Shown here piece by piece: positions 38,401-50,395 of a stretch of 64,000 nucleotides of DNA (the first letter of the stretch is position 1; each line of letters begins with the position of its first letter). Made by a program: the position numbers and the translations under genes. The notes under the pieces are model-generated. The model did no database searches. It was not told where the DNA came from and saw only the letters and a list, made by a program, of their open reading frames with translations. The DNA is taken from the NCBI GenBank assembly GCA_026419785.1, contig JAODTK010002887.1:266424-330423 (forward strand). Reading direction: 5' to 3'. Source of the stretch: Sclerodactyla briareus (lineage: Eukaryota > Echinodermata > Holothuroidea > Dendrochirotida > Sclerodactylidae).

Positions 38401-38870
38401 ACTGAATATCTGTGAGGACTGGAAGGTTCAACATGTGATATATTGTTGACCTGCATGTGTGTGACCTCTGACCTCAATTTTGCCCTGTTGGGTGGTCATG
38501 TGGTTAAAGGTTGAGTCTTGAATATGTGCTGATTTAAGGAGTTACGGGCAAAAATAAAATAGAAACTGGTATTTTGGTTATGTGATAGACCTTTGTATGC
38601 CTTATGGAGAGACCCCCCCAACTCCGCTTCGATCGACACAAATACTTGGGTAGTTACAAGGGGTCAACGATTAATTAATAGCTTTTTCGCAATGACTTGG
38701 GCGTGTTCATGGAATGCAATATGCTTCTAGAGTGGGATGCCTCACATGGAGTGTACAATTTTTATAAAAACCGCGCTGTCATTGAAGTCATTAGGTCACG
38801 TAGGGGTCGAATCTGAATTTTTTTGTTTCGTCTGGACTTTGTTCAAAGAGAGCCATGTGTCACTTTTGTC
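35482..38870 (+). repeat. Five-unit satellite array (about 590 bp) with direct flanks
   Basis: Units are marked by GGCCATAATCGGAGAATTGA-type boxes near 36026, 36618, 37199, 37783 and 38385, a period of 580-600 bp. Each unit is a dimer: one half has AAACCGCCATGTCATTGAAG and the other AAAACTGCCATGTCATTAAA, each followed by AGGTCA boxes and AGGGGTCAAAAACTG. The array is bordered by related 50-bp segments in the same orientation, 35489-35539 and 38819-38869 (CTGAACTTTGTTCAA / CTGGACTTTGTTCAA). Related units occur inside the element at 58.7 kb. The 132-codon frame at 37226 is an accident of the array. Confidence 0.85.
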
Positions 38871-41430
38871 AGTGACACCTGGCAGTAGCTCTGGTGTGTA
38901 GATAGCTGGGGGGATTTAACGTCCCTTGGGATGGGGGCCCCCCCCCCTTGTATTAAATGGAATCTTATGGGTGACAATATACAGACAAACTTTATATATT
39001 GACCATTTTCACTATGAGCTGTTGTCTACTTTTATTTCGCGCCAAAATGTTAACATTGAATCAGGTCACAGGGGTTATCAGTGTGTATAAACTGCTTCAT
39101 TCATGCCAATGTTCAAGTTTGTTGAATTCCATGAATTGTATTAATGTGGTTCACAATTTTTGGCCTGAGATAAGAGAACTGATAATGGGTCAACGGAAGT
39201 TGATATTGTTCTAATTTGCATAATTAGGCAATCTTAGTTCACATTCCACACAACTGATATGGTAAGCCATTGTCCAATTATCCAGTCCCTTATAGATTTT
39301 GAAATTGGTCACTGATTGTAGGTGGTTCTGTCAAATGTAATCCAGAATCTTAAGCACTCTTAAATGCCTTGTTCAGAATGGGTATAGTTTGGGGCACTCT
39401 AGTTGACCAGCATGATGCTGAAAGCACTATTATTATAGCATGCTATCAAAAAAAAATGTTGCAGTGATTTCATCATTTCAACCCCTCATTCCTTTTATTT
39501 CCATTCATCTTAACTAGTATTCCTATCCATAACAGACAGCTTTCATCTAATGTCAAACACTGCCTTTTTACCTATAGGTTCACTCCTGTCCTGTCATAAC
39601 CTCTCTTCTGGGCCCCCTGACCTGACCATATAAAGTGTAATCCCTCAGTCATTTGTTTACCAACTCCCAGGCACCTATTCAAGAATGAAGTGGTCATGTT
39701 ACACCTGCAGGAGCTGTGGTGTGTGAGATAGGGGAGGGCTGGTATTAAATGGAATGTTAGGGGTGACACTGAGATATACAGACAAAACTTAATTAGATAG
39801 GACTAGCCTCCACTATGAGCTGTGGTCTACCTTTACCCCGCGGTCACAAATGATAACGCGCGCGTCATCAAACCACTAATCCAATAACGAGGTCAACTGT
39901 TTTACGGCGGAGTTTTTCACATTGATTACGAGTGCGTTGATCGTGATGAGACTACGGCGCCACCTCATCAGTCTGGGCGAGCGGACGAAGGACCTACCGA
40001 GACTACGGAAAACGCCCACAATGCTAGATCGAAACTTGGCTCATCCCCCAGTCCCCAAGCCACCTTCAATGGCTTAATTAAAGGGGAAGTCCTAGGGTAT
40101 GCACTGCCTATTGCACCAACGGGGCCCGACTACCTCGAGAAAAAACACAATTTTTCACGAAAAACTTCTGTCCAGTCCCTACCGAAAGGAAGAGTGGTGC
40201 TCGGCCCCGTGTCGCAATGGCTATCAGGTCTAAGGATTGCGAGTATGCGAAGTCTGCACAAACGGCACGAAGTAAGAACCACCATGGTGCTCAAACTGAC
40301 ATACCCACCCCATATTAGAACCGGACCTGGAAGGCCCTCAACTAAGCATTTGCACTTAGTAAACGTCACCCAGAACTTTCGGCACTGTTTTCCTCAGCCC
40401 CTAATTGGCCTACATAAGAGCACAAAATCTCAGAGATTTCTAGTTAACTTCCAATTCCCCGCGAGCCTACACCCGAAGGAACAGAACGTGAGACGAGACT
40501 CGTCTCATGAGTTGATCGCACCACTATAGCCACTACCCGAACAACAATCAGAAGTTGTATCAAGAAAGAAGCCCGCCAAATCGGCGTACCACTGATGAAG
40601 CCCCAAAATATTAACGAGGGCAGAAACTTTTGAACAAAATGTACCGACTACGGCATAGAATTGAGTCAAATATGAAATAGGGATGTGAAAGTACTGTAAT
40701 TCTGTAAATCTAAAAGAAAACTGCTGAAACCAAGGAGGCGCATTCGAGCTAGCAACCCCTCGCATATGTACTGTACTGCAACTACACCAATTATGTTGTG
40801 ACTATTACCGCGAAATTACCGCCACTGCGTTGCATTTCTGTATTGTAAACAAACGCCATACAAGGTCACATTAGCCTGGTAAACAAGTGATCTGGATCAC
40901 GCGTTGCGTTCACAGGTCCTTTTTGATGACGGATTATTACGCGAGGTGGATCTTGAGATTCGACGGCCCGTGATCAAGATCACGGAAGCGCATCTCGATG
41001 ACGCGTCCGTTCACATGCACTTTTTGATGACGATTGATCCCCCTTGCGTTATCTGATGACCGTGCGTAATCATATTGAACGCAGTCTTCGTCTCGCCAAA
41101 ATGTTAAAACATTGATCATGGTCCTAGGGGTTATGCATGTGTTTAAATTGCTTGATTCATGCGAATGTTTTGAATGTTTGTTGAGTTTCTGATGAAATGT
41201 CTTATGTGTGGTTCACAAGGGTCCTGCATAAGTGAATGTGAGAAATGTTCAACATAAATTGATTATTGTCTAATTTGCATAATTTTGGCATCTAGTCACA
41301 TTTCCACAAAACTTATATGGTAGACAGTGCACTAAGTCAGTCCTTACGGATTGAAATTGGTCACTGATTAGTAGGTCGTTTCTGTCAAATGTTATCCAGA
41401 AACTTAAAGCAACTCATTAAATGCCTGTAA
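38871..41430. repeat. Paired repeat copies around a CpG-rich segment
   Basis: Text at 39040-39370 recurs at 41093-41425 in the same orientation: CAAAATGTTAACATTGA / CAAAATGTTAAAACATTGA, TCTAATTTGCATAATT, then GAAATTGGTCACTGATT and TTAAATGCC. A second pair joins 38950-39035 and 39742-39830 (ATTAAATGGAAT.TTA.GGGTGACA). Between them 39830-40110 and 40890-41090 are CpG-rich and include the palindrome CCGTGATCAAGATCACGG (40968-40985). The plus frame 40194-40529 (111 codons) has no recognised domain. Confidence 0.55.
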
Positions 41431-41889
41431 TTGTTTGCATGGTGACGATCGATGAACACACTGATCGCGTAACCAGGCGAGACACTGGGGGCGTCGCCTG
41501 TAAATAGAGTGCCACACTTGCTGCAGGCTTCATGCGGAGTGCTTTGCAGTCTCCTACTGCTTACAGCAAGCATATATTAAGGCTAACCATGGCACATTCT
41601 AAGTCTTTGTCCCTTAAGGCAATAGTCGCATGAGGTCCAACCCAAAATTCTTGTCTTGAAACTCTCTGAAAAGATTTGGTATGTCTGGAAAAGGCCCTTG
41701 AGGCTCAAAGAGGTACATACTCCTGGGATCTTGGTTACTCTGATGGAGGCAGTGAGGGCAACCAACCTATGGTGGAGACTACCCTACTATCACTAGTTTG
41801 CCACTTTCCTAGGTCCCTGGCTACCTCCAATATGCTAGGCCGATCCATATTTTTCAATGACACAGGCCATACATCCATTCTACTGTACC
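41431..41889. other. No supported gene
   Basis: Low-copy sequence. The plus frame at 41676-41918 runs into the MITE copy and overlaps a minus frame; neither has splice signals. Confidence 0.35.
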
Positions 41890-42475
41890 TTGAAGGACCA
41901 AAACTGCAGATGATTTAATAAGGGGCTAATATCATAACTGGATGAGAACTAAGTGCGTCAGTCCAAACCGAATCATTCACGACTTTCCCGTTGAAGGAGG
42001 GGTACAGTCTTTGAAAAGTTCGTGTATGTGAAGCATGCTGTATTGTGCACATCGAAGGCATGCAATAATATTTGATGTCATACTTGCACAACCTGCCAAC
42101 AGTGTGTTATTTTCTATTGAATTCAAACATTATTTCACTTTGTGAAGCATTTAGTTTATGGAGAGGATTGCTGTAGTTGGTTGGTACGTAGGTTGTTGAT
42201 ATTCGCCATCTGGTGAGAAAAGCCAACAGAAATTCTGCTTAATTTGACTTATTCAACAATGAAATACTTAACATAACAAACATTGCGGTTGTCTATGTGT
42301 GAGCTCATGCGTTATTGCGCAATTGGGATGCTCCCCAATTCCTCTCGGATGGCCCAAAACTTTGAAGGCCAATACTCCACCAGAGAAACATCGTATTGAA
42401 ATGGGTTTTACCTATAGATACAGTTTTTCCTTTCTCCATGATATAACCTCTTTGTATTCAAGCCTGCGTTGCCCG
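41890..42475 (+). mobile_element. Second, diverged copy of the TTAA-type MITE
   Basis: The head TTGAAGGACCAAAACTGCAG..ATGATTT and the block AACTAAGTGCGTCAGTCC, then AAACCGAA, match the reverse strand of 5155-4547. The tail matches too: ATGCGTTATTGCGCAATTGG at 42308, then TTTGAAGGCCAAT and ACCTATAGATA. Terminal TTAA sites are decayed (TTGA at the left). It supports calling this a family. Confidence 0.65.
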
Positions 42476-45400
42476 TTACCAGCTACGTATTGTTTTCCAT
42501 TTCCACACTATCATCATCTGCTGAAACCTATACCATAGTGTGATGGCCGTAACTGCATGTTTGCAATAGTTGTAGTTGTTGAGGGGATTCATCATGACAA
42601 CATGCTAGGGACAAAATCTTTTCAATTCTCAAAATTAGAACATTTTAACAAAACCTAACAAATCTTACTATACGGCCTATTCTACATTTTGGAATATGGA
42701 ACATCCTTGATACTGTCTATTCCGATTGAATTAGTGTCCTCTGTGTTCATTCCATCAGTTATTTAAAAAAAACAGGTCATGCTTGATTGGTTATTGATTA
42801 GTTAATCTTCAATTTTCATTATACTTGACTTTTTGGTACTTTATTAATATTGTAATTTTAATATTACGGCCAGCCCCCAGACCAATTACAGATACGAGTG
42901 TCCGAATGTCCATCTTTCACTTTTGCTATGTGCTTGTTCGAAGGATACTGTAATCTGTTACACATGCCCAGTGCCTTTGTGGATGACACACCACCATATA
43001 TGTATGTGTGTTTTGTAAGAACAGTCTGCCTACATGGGTATAGTCCGTTATATTTTGACAGGGAGCAGTGTTAGCCACTCATTGTTTTGCAAGGTACCAT
43101 TAGGGATTCTATGTTTCACTCTGTGTACCCACAGATACCAAAGCTTGGCGTGTTCCATTATTGACTGTTTCTTTTGAAGCATAGTTTTTTAGTTTGAACA
43201 AGAGGTAAAAAACCTGACAATTATGCAGAATGAAATATTTTTCTGATTTTCTCCCCACCGCTCAATATGGGTGCATTTATATAGTGCAAACTCAGGCAGA
43301 CAAGGTAATGTGCCGATGTTTTCCTCCGCTGAACTATAATAATCACAAAAACTGACGTAATTCTGTCGTTGGCTCTATACTGAATCCCTTCCACACATCT
43401 GCCCAATCTCACATAGTCACTGGGACTCTGGTCAATTTTTCACACCCAAGCCTACCTCGTGCTCCATTCCAACTTTCAATGTACAGGTAGAGCGTATTGA
43501 CCATTTTCTACTAGATTTGTCCAACAATATTATTCCTTTATTACATAACGGCAGTCCTTGTTTCTAGGCAGGTATGTTATTTATCCCAAACTGAGGCCTG
43601 TCATCCATGGTCAAGTGGCAGAGTCCCTACCCAGCAAACCTTTGCCAATGTCATTGTACTTGTGCTCATCAATCTGAAATTACTTCTACCATGGATCCCA
43701 CCAATATTCCATTGACTTGTCAGCGCAAATGTGATCATTTATGGAAAGCTAAAACCACCTTGAATTGCAAGCTGATAATTCCGGAGCTGCTTATTGCAAA
43801 TTCCCCTTGGTATCACAGAGGGCAGACGCAGGATCCCCTTCAATGCTATGTCAATTTGGAAACACATGGACTTCTGAAAACCCTGTAACAAATAGACTTT
43901 GAGGTAATTAAATCCATGCTGCGGTGCCTTGAATTCCTCAAAAGTTAAATGCAATAGCCCAACAATGCAGCATGCTTGAATTTCCCCTTTAGAAAAAAAT
44001 TGTTTTGGGGGGAAATCAAAAAAATTTTTGCCCCCTGGTTTGATGGTTATCCAGTCCCTATGTAAATGCGTCACCATATACCTGGAATAAATATACGTGC
44101 CCAACTTGGGAGTTATTGATTTGTAACTGTGCTCGTACATTCAATTATAAAACCGAAATGCGTTGTGGCTGTGTGCATGTACATCTTTCTCCTCTCATTG
44201 TGTCAATTTGAGGACCGCTGTTTTTCCTGCCTAAGCGCCCATATTGCTGGTTTAATGCAATCAGGGGGAAAAAAGGAGCGCTCCAGGTCAATGCAAGATT
44301 TTGTGGTTGTCTGTCACGTTGATAGCAATGCTATGAACTGCAGCACAGTGTTTTGTATTCCTATTCAAGTAACATGCAAATATTATGAAGCTTGTTTTTG
44401 GAGGCTGTCCTTTGTAATAAGCCTTTTCACAGTTTAGTCACTGAGATGTTGATGCCTTTGTGTCAAAGGTCCATAGGGGTACACTGACTGCTTGCATTGC
44501 ACCTACAGTGTGCAGATCAATCTTTTGAAACTCTTTGGCGAAAACCCCATACAGCACAACTTCACAGATTCTTCACATTCTGATCAAGAATAACATCCAA
44601 AAGATGGGATGGTCGCTTGCTTTTTCAGGAGTGGTGACAGTTTGAAATTGCTGTAATATTAGAAATATTAGAAGAATGTTGACTATACCCCCATGCTGTT
44701 AGTGGTGAGCAAGTAACTTTACAACCATGAAACGGCTTTTTGGCTTTTTTCAGTTTTTCACTTGTTGCTTGAATACTGTATTCTGCAATTTTTCTGTGGT
44801 TCACTTCTTGTACTCACTTCTAATAGCAATTTGTATGTTCCCGATGTTAGAGGCATACCACGTTGTTTGTCTAAATCCTTGTTCTTGTGAATAGCTCCTT
44901 CAATCAATTGGTCATGTGCATAGCTCTCAGGTTTAGCTGCCTTTATATTTGTACTGTTTTACTAGTACTAGTGCCTACATGCAAAAATTATAACTTTTTT
45001 CCATCAATGTTGATTGATGTCGAAATGAATGAATGGAGAAAAACGCCTCTGATGTACTTAAGTCCATATGCACATGTGTTATGTGCCCTCATTGTAAAAT
45101 TCCAGAGAATTCACATAATGCTCATACCCCCCAAATCTGTTTTGAAAGTCTGTGTCTGTGAGTCTGTTTTGTATGTCAGTAGCCCTGGTTGGAATACCAT
45201 ACTTTGTGTCCAATTCCATTCATTATGAGGGCTATATTAGAGAGAGTTTCATATTGTCATCTGCTAGCCGATAATCACCCTTGTCCAGTGATGTACCCAT
45301 GGGGAGGAGGGTGGGGGTAAACCCCCCATGACCCAAGTGACCAATGAATTTTTAACACAAAAACTTTTTTTTTGCAGTTCAGTAGAGGTTTTGCAGCCAT

Positions 45401-45611
45401 TATTTAGCAATTATTGCAGCAGCAGCATGTGTCTAGGGGCCCATAACTTGTACCTATCTGCAATAGGAAGGGTGAGGCCATTTATGAGGGCGCACTTCCC
45501 ATTGGTTCACGACCACGAACCCCCCCCCCCCCCCCCCAAGACAAACCTCTTGGTACGCGCCTGCCCTTATCTGTGAATTGTACAGCCTCTCTCTCTGCTT
45601 TGTCTTGACAG
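42476..45611. other. No supported gene; low-copy DNA
   Basis: This stretch lies upstream of the visible DLST exons and probably holds its first exon or intron, but I could not locate a start codon with a convincing presequence. The minus frame at 43739-44140 (133 codons) is the longest here; it includes A- and G-rich runs typical of decayed transposons and no known domain. Confidence 0.35.
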
Positions 45612-45692
45612 TGTCTCTCAATTGGTGCTGTGAGGAAGTACTCACAACCAGTCTGGCCTCGTAGATGTTTTTCAAACTACAACCCAAGTTTT
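45612..45692 (+). CDS. DLST: DLST, probable presequence exon
   Basis: A long pyrimidine tract CTCTCTCTGCTTTGTC plus TTGACAG leads into 81 nt ending TTTT|GTGAGT, both strong signals. The reading is rich in arginine and serine (GAVRKYSQPVWPRRCF), as expected for a mitochondrial targeting peptide. If the T-run at 45667-45672 is one base too long, the end reads CFQTTTQV. Joined to the next exon this gives the same residue spacing to TPSFAES as vertebrate DLST has between its presequence and lipoyl domain. The homopolymer correction is an inference; an upstream exon with the start codon is not found. Confidence 0.55.
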
Positions 45693-46356
45693 GTGAGTTT
45701 TCAAGCCTCCAGTTCACCATGACTGTGCTATATCTTAGTACCAAATGATAACATACTTTTTAGATTGATGGAATTGGAAGATCATGTATCATGATGTAGA
45801 GATTGTTGTACTGCCCTGTCTCTCTATCATAACATTTTATAAATTCCTGATGATAAAGTATATGACACTAGTGTGATAAAATAGTCATTACTGTTGTCAA
45901 TATTTTTGTCATTCACTTGTACTTCTTCCTATATTATATGCTAGTTCTATACAGTGGGCTTTTCAATGATTCAACCCTCAGATGGTGATCCTGAAGGGAT
46001 ATATGTGATGTCCCCCACATCATCCATTTACATTGATTAGTTTTTTCTGACAGAACCTCGTTGGGGAATGGGGTCATGTCGCATCCAAAATTTTCGAACA
46101 AATCACACGTTTGGTTATCCTCCCATCCAACCCCCCCCCCACCCTCCATGACCCAGGGATGCAAGAAGTTCCTCTACTCGAATGGTATGTATTCCAATTT
46201 GTCTACTCTCTTTGCAGATAAGGCAAAAGGAAGTAGAATTGATAGAAGAAAATTGAACTGTCCTATAGCATCACCCTATATCAGTGTCAAAACCCTGATA
46301 TATCTTGACCCTACCAAAATAGTGCAATTTCTTGATTCCATATCATTTCTTCACAG

Positions 46357-46431
46357 ATGATAACATTAAGTAGTGGGAGACACGCTCTTTCGCAGAATCT
46401 GTGTCAGAGGGAGACGTCAGGTGGGATAAAG
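46357..46431 (+). CDS. DLST: DLST, lipoyl-domain exon 1
   Basis: CATTTCTTCACAG opens a 75-nt exon ending GATAAAG|GTGAG. It encodes SFAESVSEGDVRWDK, the start of the lipoyl domain of dihydrolipoamide succinyltransferase, the E2 of the 2-oxoglutarate dehydrogenase complex in the mitochondrial matrix. Upstream of this the frame (DNIKVVETP in the likely true reading) is disturbed at 46370-46383 by two or three one-base differences that create TAG; these look like read errors. The exon ends with one base of a codon, matching the phase of the next exon 10.3 kb away. Confidence 0.92.
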
Positions 46432-47191
46432 GTGAGATTGTTCCCATACCTTAGTTTATCAGAACTGCTGGATCACATACTTATCATACTCAAATACATA
46501 TCATCTAAATATCCTTTTCAAATCTGTGTTGAGTAAGTTGACTTCAGTGTGTTGTGAAGTAGTGGCCTGTTAAGCCTGTTAACAGTCAGCAGTGTACATG
46601 CTCACATCTATATAGTTTGGGGGTATGGACGTTATTCTCCCCAAAGCACTATCATTATGGTTTATTTCCAAACTGCCACCACTTTTCGAAACTGCAACTT
46701 ATCCATCCCATGTTGTGTTATGTTTATTGTCGATAAGTATGGGGGCAAATATTTTAGGTCCCGTGCTGGTAGGGTGCAACATGTTTGTCAGGGGAGTTTG
46801 AAAAGATCTTTCTCCACACTGTCTGTGCAATGTAGAACAGCGAGTGTAATCCTATGTCCTTCGACACCGTACCATTGTTATCTCATTGACTACAACCATG
46901 CACAGGCAATGATGTGCTCTTTTCAGCAAGGTACGTTATCCTAATTTGAATAAGAAGTAGGTCTAATAGTCCTCTTTATCAATCAATGTTGAGATCAATT
47001 GACGAAGTTTTAAGTGATTGTGGTATTCATGTCATTGAGCAAGGCACTTTTCCTGATAGCTCGCCTTCAAGCTCCATTCAGCCTTTGAAATATTCAAGAA
47101 AATGAACATTAATGATATTGAAAATGAAATGTTATCATTCGATATCTCATCTGCAAGAAAGACTTCAGTCAAAATTACAACACTCAAATCA
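46432..47191 (+). other. DLST intron, 5' part
   Basis: The intron begins GTGAGATTG. A frame at 46657-46944 has no splice signals or domain. The phrase CATTGAGCAAGGCACTT at 47032 is common in dispersed repeats of marine animals. The intron runs to 56748 and contains the LINE, hAT-like and Helitron-like insertions listed below. Confidence 0.6.
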
Positions 47192-49830
47192 TTTAGTTTA
47201 GTTTAGTTTAGTTTAGTTTAGTGAAAAAAGACGTCAGGAAGTTCAAATCCTCACGAAAGACCTTGGAGCCACAACATCCCAAAAAAGAGGAACAACCTAG
47301 ATGCTTAAAGAATTGGCCCACTATTCCTGAAAAACAAATCAAGACTGTTCTTGATTGCATTCACATCTTAGACAGAACAACTCTTCAGGAAGGCTATTCC
47401 ACTAATAACTCTCTGGGAGACGAAGTTTTCCGTGTTCAATTCCCCTACGCGTTTACCACGAAGCTCGAGGCATTGACCCCTATTGGTGGTAATATTGAAA
47501 ACAGTGGGAGGAAGGCCCTCGAATCGTGAACAATTTTTAAAAACCTGATCAATCACCTCAAATTTGTCTCAGCTCCATCAAAGTCAGACCGAGACGCCTT
47601 AATCTCTCCTCGTAGGTGAATCTCCAAGACAGTGAATTAATCTAGTGGCCTTCCGCTGAAAGTTTTCGATTACCTGCTTTGTCTTCGAGAAATATGGATT
47701 CCATTCTTGGACAGAATACTCCAGGTGAGGTCTCCACCAGCGCTAAACAACCTGACATCAATATCTTTATCAAGGAAACTGAAGTGACGTCTAATCAAGC
47801 CAAGAATCCAGTTACCTTTCCTTGCAGCTTCAGCACACTGTTAGAAGGTCTCAAAGAACAATTAAAAATGAACGCTGAGATTTCTTTTCTGAATTCACCT
47901 GATGAATATTTTGCCCATTTAACTTGAAAGAAGCATTGCGATTGTGGAAACAAACCTGCTAACTTTGCATTAACGGCATTGGAAAACATTTGCAATCGTT
48001 TGCAACTAAGACCATTGGAGATTCTATCAAGGTCCTTTGGACAATTGCAACATCATCTTCAGGCCTCGATTTTTATATTTTTTTCTGGTTTTTGCCTCCC
48101 CGTTCACGAGTGGGAATTACAAGATGTGCAAATCACTCTTTACGCTAGGTACCAGAATGTGGGGGGGGGGTTCTCAGAAAATAGATCAGCAAATTTTTTG
48201 GTACCATGCGTACAGCCGAATATTGCCAGTTTTTAACAATAGGAAAAAAAAAAGGATGTTGTTGGCTAGGGTTATACACTTATAGCCTCCAAGTTGTTGG
48301 CCCAAGTTTGTCTCCTGACTTCCTTTCTCCAATCGACTGCATTGCAACTATATTGCTACAGTACAAGTAGTTACACTGTAAGGCAGTGGGTACATTGAGA
48401 TAATGCCCCCCCCCCCCATGCCATATTGTTCCTGCTTCCAGCCCATAGCCACATGACTTTCGCGGAAGGCAAATCCTTCACGCAACCTTTTTTCTGACCC
48501 ATAGTGGATGTCTTTCCAGGCAAAATTGTATTTTGTGTGAATAAATAAGGAAACAAAAATTATAATCTTCATTGGCATTACTAATTCCCACAGGTAGCCA
48601 GCAATAGGCCTAAGCTACTGAACTTGCTATGATTTTGTACAGGGACCACACTTAGCGTAGATCAGAAAAGTGACTACCTGAAGACACCTTGCAAATACAT
48701 GATTCAATTTTTTTTGTGAAATGTGTTTTGTATCACCCATCTACATGCCTGTTTCATTATTTGATGATTTTTTTTAATGTTTTCAGACAACAGATTTTAA
48801 CGTTATTCTACAGTGAATTTGGTCCCATTCCACATGGTTAACATAGCATGTGTGCATGCACCATTCTTACAAAATCACGAAAGTTATCGATGTTCGATAA
48901 CAATAGGTTTTCTCGATTCTCATCATGTCCTGCAGTGTTACGATGTCTGAAACACAATGATGCATACATTGTGCCTGAAGTACCGAGATCGTGACTGGTT
49001 AGAACTGGCAAAATTTCTATTCCTGTTTGGTAAACCAGTGCGGGATTTTCTTGCGCAGTCCCGCACCTTAGCCGTGAAATTACGGTAATCACCGATAACG
49101 GAATGCAGCAATAGTCTGTCTGATCTGCCGACCCGCGAGTCTGGTGACTGGTTGCGTGACATTGAGTGTGAGGCCCATGATCGTGATCAGAGTTTCAGGG
49201 GTGTATTTGGGTGGGAAAATGTTGCACAGATTTTTTTTTTTACAAACGATGAGAATGATATTTCCTTGTAGGCTAAATTGTAACTAGAAAATTGGTAGTC
49301 GCAGCGGACACCCGCCCTGTCAAAACTGTTGTCCCTCAAATTTTTAGTCGTCTCGGACGATCGGACGACCGTAAAAATCGAGCCCTGATCTTTCGAAGCA
49401 ACCTCCCGATACAACTTGTATCGTCCGCAAACTATTTAACTCTGGAATCTTCCAGATTGTCAATATATGCCAGAGAAAGTAAAGGCCCAAAAACTGATCC
49501 TTGGGGAACACCACTAGTGACCTTTCGCCAAGAAGACGAACGCCCATTGATGACAACTTGTTGTTCCCAGTTGAGAAGCCACTGACGAATCCACTCAAGA
49601 GATGCTCATGAGGAACCTTGTCAAAAGCTTTTTGGAAGTCTAGGAAAATTATATCAACAGCACTGCCATTGTCAACTGCGCTAGTAACATCTTCCATAAC
49701 TTCTAAGAGATTAAACATGGACGATTTCTCCTGAACCATGCTGAGAACCCCAAATTGGACTATACTTGGATCCCGAATGATCCCGAGAGATTTCTATTTT
49801 AGTGATCAGTTTGTGAATTTTCAAAAGAGC
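47192..49830 (-). mobile_element. CR1/jockey-type LINE, 3' half, with nested insertion
   Basis: Read on the minus strand from 49830: KLITK, then QEKSSMFNLLEVMEDV, motif A IIFLDFQKAFDKVPHEHLL, motif B TSGVPQGSV, and motif C FADDT (about 49436-49422), the catalytic core of reverse transcriptase, with frameshifts and a stop. A hAT-like element (48060-49387) then splits the gene at ASKDD|VAIVQR. The rest continues to the C-terminal FEGLPPTVFN region and ends in six TAAAC-type units (TTTAG on plus, 47192-47222). It is 5'-truncated, as LINE copies usually are, and lies in the DLST intron in antisense. Confidence 0.88.
48060..49387 (-). mobile_element. hAT-like non-autonomous DNA transposon in LINE
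   Basis: This 1328-bp insertion has inverted ends CAGGCCTCGATTTTTA and CAGGGCTCGATTTTTA (one read from each side) and is flanked by the 5-bp direct repeat ATCTT (48055-48059, 49388-49392). Removing it with one repeat rejoins the LINE frame as GCTTCGAAAGATGATGTTGC, which encodes ASKDDVA. CAGGG termini are typical of hAT elements; most duplicate 8 bp, though families with 5 bp are known (recollection). An internal hairpin GTGCGGGA / TCCCGCAC is at 49038-49066. No transposase frame is recognised. Confidence 0.85.
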
Positions 49831-50395
49831 CGGCCGGCAGTAACAAATATATTTGTTTCGTCACAGGAACCTATTCCACAAAATTACGACTTTTGACCTA
49901 ATAATCGTTTTGACAATTTTTTTTCTTCAAAGTAGTTTTCATATCAGTCATTATAGAGATTACACAGTATGGATAGCTTCCTGGCTGGAAAGGAGGACAT
50001 GAAATGAGGGCTGAATGGAACTCAAGGGATAGGTTCAATAATCCTTTTTGTCAAATAGGGTTCAGATTCATTGACTTATTTGTGAAGTGTTGTGTCCTAA
50101 ATAGGCCTTTGAGTAATTTTGAGTCCTGTGAAGGCATATGTCAACCTCCAATCAAAGGATTGTCACTGTTTGTTCTAATAGTCAGCTTGTGATCTCGAAT
50201 ATCAATTCAGTGAGTCTGTTGAGTTCAGTGGCCACATCAGTTAGGCTGTCAAGTGGTTGTGGTTTTTATGGTGGGGCCATGTTGTGCCCTCGAGCAAGTT
50301 CTTTATCACCCTGAGCGGTGCCAATTAATATTTCATTATTTGACTGGCCATTGGGGCATTCCTTAATAATATAATAATATACAGTATTTATATAT
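49831..50395 (+). other. DLST intron, low-copy part
   Basis: No exon or repeat family is recognised. CCCTCGAGCAAGTTCTTTATC at 50288 resembles the AGCAAGGCACTTTA phrase of dispersed repeats. An AT-rich stretch precedes the LINE tail at 50.4 kb. Confidence 0.4.

Noticed and set aside
43739-44140. 133-codon minus-strand frame
   Set aside because: No domain, no splice context, homopolymer-derived residues (KNFFDFPPKQFFSKG) and overlap with a plus frame.
47221-47529. 102-codon plus-strand frame
   Set aside because: It is antisense to the LINE C-terminus and 3' UTR.
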